This document shows, one piece after another, positions 6,486-8,565 of a stretch of 8,565 nucleotides of DNA (the first letter of the stretch is position 1; each line of letters opens with the position of its first letter). The notes beneath the pieces are model-generated. The model did no database searches and was not told the DNA's origin. It saw only the letters and a list, made by a program, of their open reading frames with translations. The position numbers and the translations under genes are program-made. Source of the DNA: Betaproteobacteria bacterium (GTDB lineage: Bacteria > Pseudomonadota > Gammaproteobacteria > Burkholderiales > Burkholderiaceae_C); NCBI GenBank assembly GCA_009918225.1, contig RGEP01000070.1:1-8565 (forward strand), given 5' to 3'.

Positions 6486-7247
6486 GTGCCGCGTTCCTTG
6501 GCGCAAACAGCAGGGTGTGTGGCGGTCCTGTGTTGGACGGCGCTGGCCGCGCCAGCACAGGCTGCGCTGTTCGCCGACGACGACGCCCGCAAGGCCATCG
6601 TGGAGCTGCGCCAACGCTTGGCGCAAACCGACCAACGCGCGCAAGCGCAGACCGAAGAGCTACAGGGTCTTCGCAAGGCACTGCTGGACCTCAACAGCCA
6701 ACTTGACCAGTTGCGCAGCGAGCTCGCTGCCAGCCGTGGTGCGCAGGAAAATCTCAGCCGCGAGCTGTCTGAGCTGCAGCGCAAACAACGTGACCTGCTC
6801 AACGTTACCGAGGAGCGGGTTCGCCGGCTGGAGCCCGTCAAGGTCACGGTGGACGGGCGTGAGATCACCGTCGAGCCGCAGGAACGGCGGTCCTACGATG
6901 AGGCCGTGGCCCAGCTGCGTTCGGGTGACTTCAACGCCGCAGCCCAGGCCCTGTCGGCGTTTGTGCGTCGGTGGCCGGGGTCGGGCTATACCGAGTCGGC
7001 CCAGTTCTGGTTGGGCAATGCGCTTTACGGCAAACGAGACTACAAGGACGCCATCGCAGCCTTTCGGGTGACGGCATCGGCGGCAGATCATCCGCGTGCG
7101 GCCGAAGCCCTGTTGGCGATCGCCAACTGCCAAGTGGAAATGAAGGATGTCAAGGCGGCACGGGCCACGCTGGCCGACTTGATGAAGGCGCACCCCAACA
7201 GCGAAGCCGCCAAGGCTGGCAAGGACCGGCTGGCCACGCTGAAGTAA
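6486..7247 (+). CDS. cpoB: Cell division coordinator CpoB (YbgF), Tol-Pal associated
   Basis: CpoB is a periplasmic protein that links Tol-Pal driven outer-membrane constriction with septal peptidoglycan synthesis by PBP1B and LpoB in E. coli. This 253-residue version has a Sec-type signal peptide (residues 1-26, cleavage after APAQA). A heptad-rich coiled coil of about 35-115, rich in Gln, Glu, Leu and Arg, corresponds to the YbgF trimerisation region. A TPR-like domain covers about 135-250: RRSYDEAVAQLRSGDFNAAA, YTESAQFWLGNALYGKRDY, and HPNSEAAKAGKDRLATLK at the end. Length is normal (E. coli 263). The start is GTG, one base after the pal TGA at 6482-6484. It is the last gene of the tolB-pal-cpoB unit. 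Confidence 0.95.
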   Translation: MPRSLAQTAGCVAVLCWTALAAPAQAALFADDDARKAIVELRQRLAQTDQRAQAQTEELQGLRKALLDLNSQLDQLRSELAASRGAQENLSRELSELQRKQRDLLNVTEERVRRLEPVKVTVDGREITVEPQERRSYDEAVAQLRSGDFNAAAQALSAFVRRWPGSGYTESAQFWLGNALYGKRDYKDAIAAFRVTASAADHPRAAEALLAIANCQVEMKDVKAARATLADLMKAHPNSEAAKAGKDRLATLK

Positions 7248-7253
7248 GGCCGC

Positions 7254-7275
7254 ACAGGCTTTCGCAGCCTGTTTC
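7254..7275 (+). terminator. Weak intrinsic terminator-like hairpin after cpoB
   Basis: ACAGGCT (7254-7260) pairs perfectly with AGCCTGT (7266-7272) around a TTCGC loop, followed by only a short T-run (TTTC, counting the final stem T). It starts seven bases after the cpoB stop. The stem is GC-rich but the T-tract is poor, so termination is probably partial. Confidence 0.45.
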
Positions 7276-7287
7276 AACCCGTCAAGC

Positions 7288-7291
7288 GGAG
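7288..7291 (+). promoter_or_regulatory. Ribosome binding site of the YeeE/YedE gene
   Basis: GGAG lies seven bases before the ATG at 7299 and fixes this start. Confidence 0.65.
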
Positions 7292-7298
7292 TCCCTCC

Positions 7299-8414
7299 AT
7301 GCAGGAAGTTGATGTGGTGGCCCTGGGCCACCAGGTGCTGTGGGCCACGTTTGCCCTGTCATTGGCCTTTGGCCTGATCGCTCAGAAGACCCATTTCTGC
7401 ACCATGGGCGCCGTTGGTGACATTCTCAACATCGGCGATTGGGGCCGTATGCGCATGTGGGCCCTGGCCATCGGTGTGGCCATGCTGGGCTTTAACGGCA
7501 TGGTGGCCCTCGGGTGGCTCGACCCTGCCAAAACCTTCTACACCCAGCCGCGTGTGCCGGTGCTGTCCCTGGCCCTTGGAGGGCTGATGTTTGGCGTGGG
7601 AATGGTGTTGGCATCCGGGTGCGGCAGCAAGACATTGGTGCGCATTGGGGGAGGCAACCTCAAGTCTTTGGTGGTGTTTGCGGTCATGGCCATCGCCGCG
7701 TTGGCGGCCATGCGGGGTGTGTTTGGCGTGGCGCGCGTGCAGTGGCTCGACCCCGTGGCCATCACCCTGCCGGGCGGCCAGCACCTCAGTGCGGTGCTGG
7801 CCGGCGCTGCCGGCCTCACGCCGGCACAGGGCGGCTTGTGGGCAGGACTTGTCTTGGGCGGTGGCTTGGTGGCGTGGAGCCTGCTCAAGCCTGAAGGACG
7901 CAGTGCCGATGTGCTGCTTGGCGGGCTGGGTATCGGCGCGGTGACCGCGGGGCTGTGGTGGGTGTCGGGCGTACTGGGCTTTGTGCCGGAGCATCCCGAG
8001 ACCTTGGAGGCCGTTTACTTGGCGACCAACTCCAAAGGCATGGAGAGCTTCACCTTCGTGGGCCCCGTGGGCTACGCCGTGGATTGGCTGACCTATTTCA
8101 GTGACAAGAGCAAGGTGCTCACCCTGGGCATCGTCACCGTACCGGGCGTCATTCTGGGGGCCTGGTGGGCCGCGTGGCGCAGCGGCAGCTTCCGGTGGGA
8201 ATCGTTCCGCGGCACCGAAGACCTGGTCAACCACCTGCTTGGGGCGGTGCTGATGGGCGTGGGCGGCGTGACGGCCATGGGCTGCACCATCGGGCAGGGC
8301 TTGTCGGGCGTGTCCACTTTGGCCTTGGGCAGTTTCATCGCACTGGTTTTCATCATCATCGGTTCGGTGATCGGCCTGAGGTGGCAGATGTGGCGAATCG
8401 AGCGCGCACTTTGA
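7299..8414 (+). CDS. YeeE/YedE family membrane protein, probable thiosulfate/sulfur-compound transporter
   Basis: This 371-residue integral inner-membrane protein has many hydrophobic segments and two related halves, as in the YeeE/YedE family, whose characterised member TsuA takes up thiosulfate. Family marks are FGLIAQKTHFCTMGAVGD near the N-terminus (Cys34), GVGMVLASGCGSKTLVR (Cys108) and GGVTAMGCTIGQGLSG (Cys329), followed by a last membrane helix. Cysteines in such Gly-rich segments relay the substrate in TsuA, so these three are candidate path residues here; that mapping is inferred. No TusA-like sulfur carrier or thiosulfate-metabolising gene is visible beside it, so the substrate stays open. 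The ATG has a good GGAG site. It begins 51 bases after cpoB behind a weak hairpin and may be partly read from the tol-pal unit or from its own promoter, which I cannot identify. Confidence 0.9.
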   Translation: MQEVDVVALGHQVLWATFALSLAFGLIAQKTHFCTMGAVGDILNIGDWGRMRMWALAIGVAMLGFNGMVALGWLDPAKTFYTQPRVPVLSLALGGLMFGVGMVLASGCGSKTLVRIGGGNLKSLVVFAVMAIAALAAMRGVFGVARVQWLDPVAITLPGGQHLSAVLAGAAGLTPAQGGLWAGLVLGGGLVAWSLLKPEGRSADVLLGGLGIGAVTAGLWWVSGVLGFVPEHPETLEAVYLATNSKGMESFTFVGPVGYAVDWLTYFSDKSKVLTLGIVTVPGVILGAWWAAWRSGSFRWESFRGTEDLVNHLLGAVLMGVGGVTAMGCTIGQGLSGVSTLALGSFIALVFIIIGSVIGLRWQMWRIERAL

Positions 8415-8418
8415 GCGT

Positions 8419-8452
8419 GATGCCCATTCGCCCGTGCGAATGTGGAAGCATC
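8419..8452 (+). other. Two-part hairpin downstream of the YeeE/YedE gene
   Basis: GATGC (8419-8423) pairs with GCATC (8448-8452). Inside it, CATTCGC (8425-8431) pairs with GCGAATG (8436-8442) around a CCGT loop. There is no T-tract. GTGCG (8434-8438) can alternatively pair with CGCAC (8453-8457), so two exclusive folds are possible. It begins four bases after the stop codon and could be a 3'-end stabiliser, a weak terminator or a leader structure for the next gene. Confidence 0.45.
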
Positions 8453-8471
8453 CGCACCGTGCAGCACCAGC

Positions 8472-8565
8472 TTGCCCCGTCCTGCCTTGAGCCCCGATAA
8501 GTTCGACGAAGACCGTGCATTCGGCGGCCTGCGGCGCCTGTACGGTGAACAGGGCTACCAGTGCA
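8472..8565 (+). CDS. tcdA: Probable TcdA (tRNA threonylcarbamoyladenosine dehydratase), 3' end cut off by window
   Basis: The last 80 bases encode a stretch reading SPDKFDEDRAFGGLRRLYGE and then QGYQC, cut by the window. FGGLRRLYGEQG resembles the conserved N-terminus of the ThiF/MoeB-fold TcdA family (E. coli RFGGTARLYGEKAL), which cyclises t6A37 of tRNAs with ATP. The ATP-binding GxGGVGS motif, which would confirm the family, lies just beyond the window. The frame is open from 8421 and has no ATG. Possible starts are GTG 8442, TTG 8472 and TTG 8487, none with a visible Shine-Dalgarno. TTG 8487 would put nine residues before RAFGGL, and 8472 fourteen. I give 8472 as a compromise and regard the start as undecided. 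Confidence 0.6.
   Translation, partial: MPRPALSPDKFDEDRAFGGLRRLYGEQGYQC

Noticed and set aside
5951..6868. 305-codon minus-strand frame opposite pal and cpoB
   Set aside because: The translation is rich in Ser and Arg with no recognisable domain; pal and cpoB on the plus strand explain the coding signal.
7359..8234. 291-codon minus-strand frame opposite the YeeE/YedE gene
   Set aside because: It is rich in His, Gln and Gly with no membrane or domain pattern, and the plus strand encodes a well-conserved membrane protein.
8420..8500. 26-codon frame from ATG 8420 with four cysteines (MPIRPCECGS...)
   Set aside because: It has no ribosome site, overlaps the hairpin spacer and the tcdA-like frame, and resembles no small-protein family I know.
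1..8565. A new defence, toxin-antitoxin, secretion or biosynthetic system
   Set aside because: All space is taken by recognisable housekeeping or transport families, with no mobile-element borders, direct-repeat arrays or clusters of unknown genes.

Overview
The window reads as ordinary chromosomal DNA of a high-GC betaproteobacterium, most likely order Burkholderiales. I infer this from the GC-rich composition, the maf-rng pair, the MsbA, TolB and Pal sequence types and frequent GTG/TTG starts. No rRNA, tRNA, CRISPR array, insertion sequence or phage gene was seen, and every stretch longer than about 150 bases is occupied by a gene. I found no new defence, secretion or biosynthetic system.

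Left end (1-1970, + strand): the 3' part of a Maf/YhdE-type nucleotide pyrophosphatase gene, followed by rng (RNase G). The rng gene is broken. Codons 1-110 and the rest of the protein lie in different frames, and about ten highly conserved residues at the join are missing. This is best explained by a net loss of about 26 bases at 818-821. It is the most notable feature of the window.

Middle (1991-4495, - strand): msbA, the lipid A flippase, is followed by a small AhpD/carboxymuconolactone-decarboxylase-like gene, probably as one transcription unit. A hairpin contains the msbA stop codon. The small gene converges on rng with only 20 bases between them. A 56-base divergent spacer (4496-4551) separates msbA from tolB.

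Right part (4552-7247, + strand): tolB, pal and cpoB, the periplasmic and outer-membrane half of the Tol-Pal envelope system. TolQ, TolR and TolA are not adjacent: the position where tolA usually lies is taken by divergent msbA. tolB seems to have its own promoter, perhaps giving a leaderless mRNA, and its signal peptide carries a twin-arginine motif. pal and cpoB are tightly coupled.

Right end (7254-8565, + strand): a weak terminator-like hairpin, then a YeeE/YedE-family membrane protein (probable thiosulfate or related sulfur-compound transporter), a structured spacer, and the first codons of a gene that looks like tcdA (tRNA t6A dehydratase), cut by the window end.

Functionally, msbA, tolB, pal and cpoB all serve the cell envelope (lipid A export, outer-membrane constriction, peptidoglycan coordination), while maf and rng belong to nucleotide house-cleaning and RNA processing.
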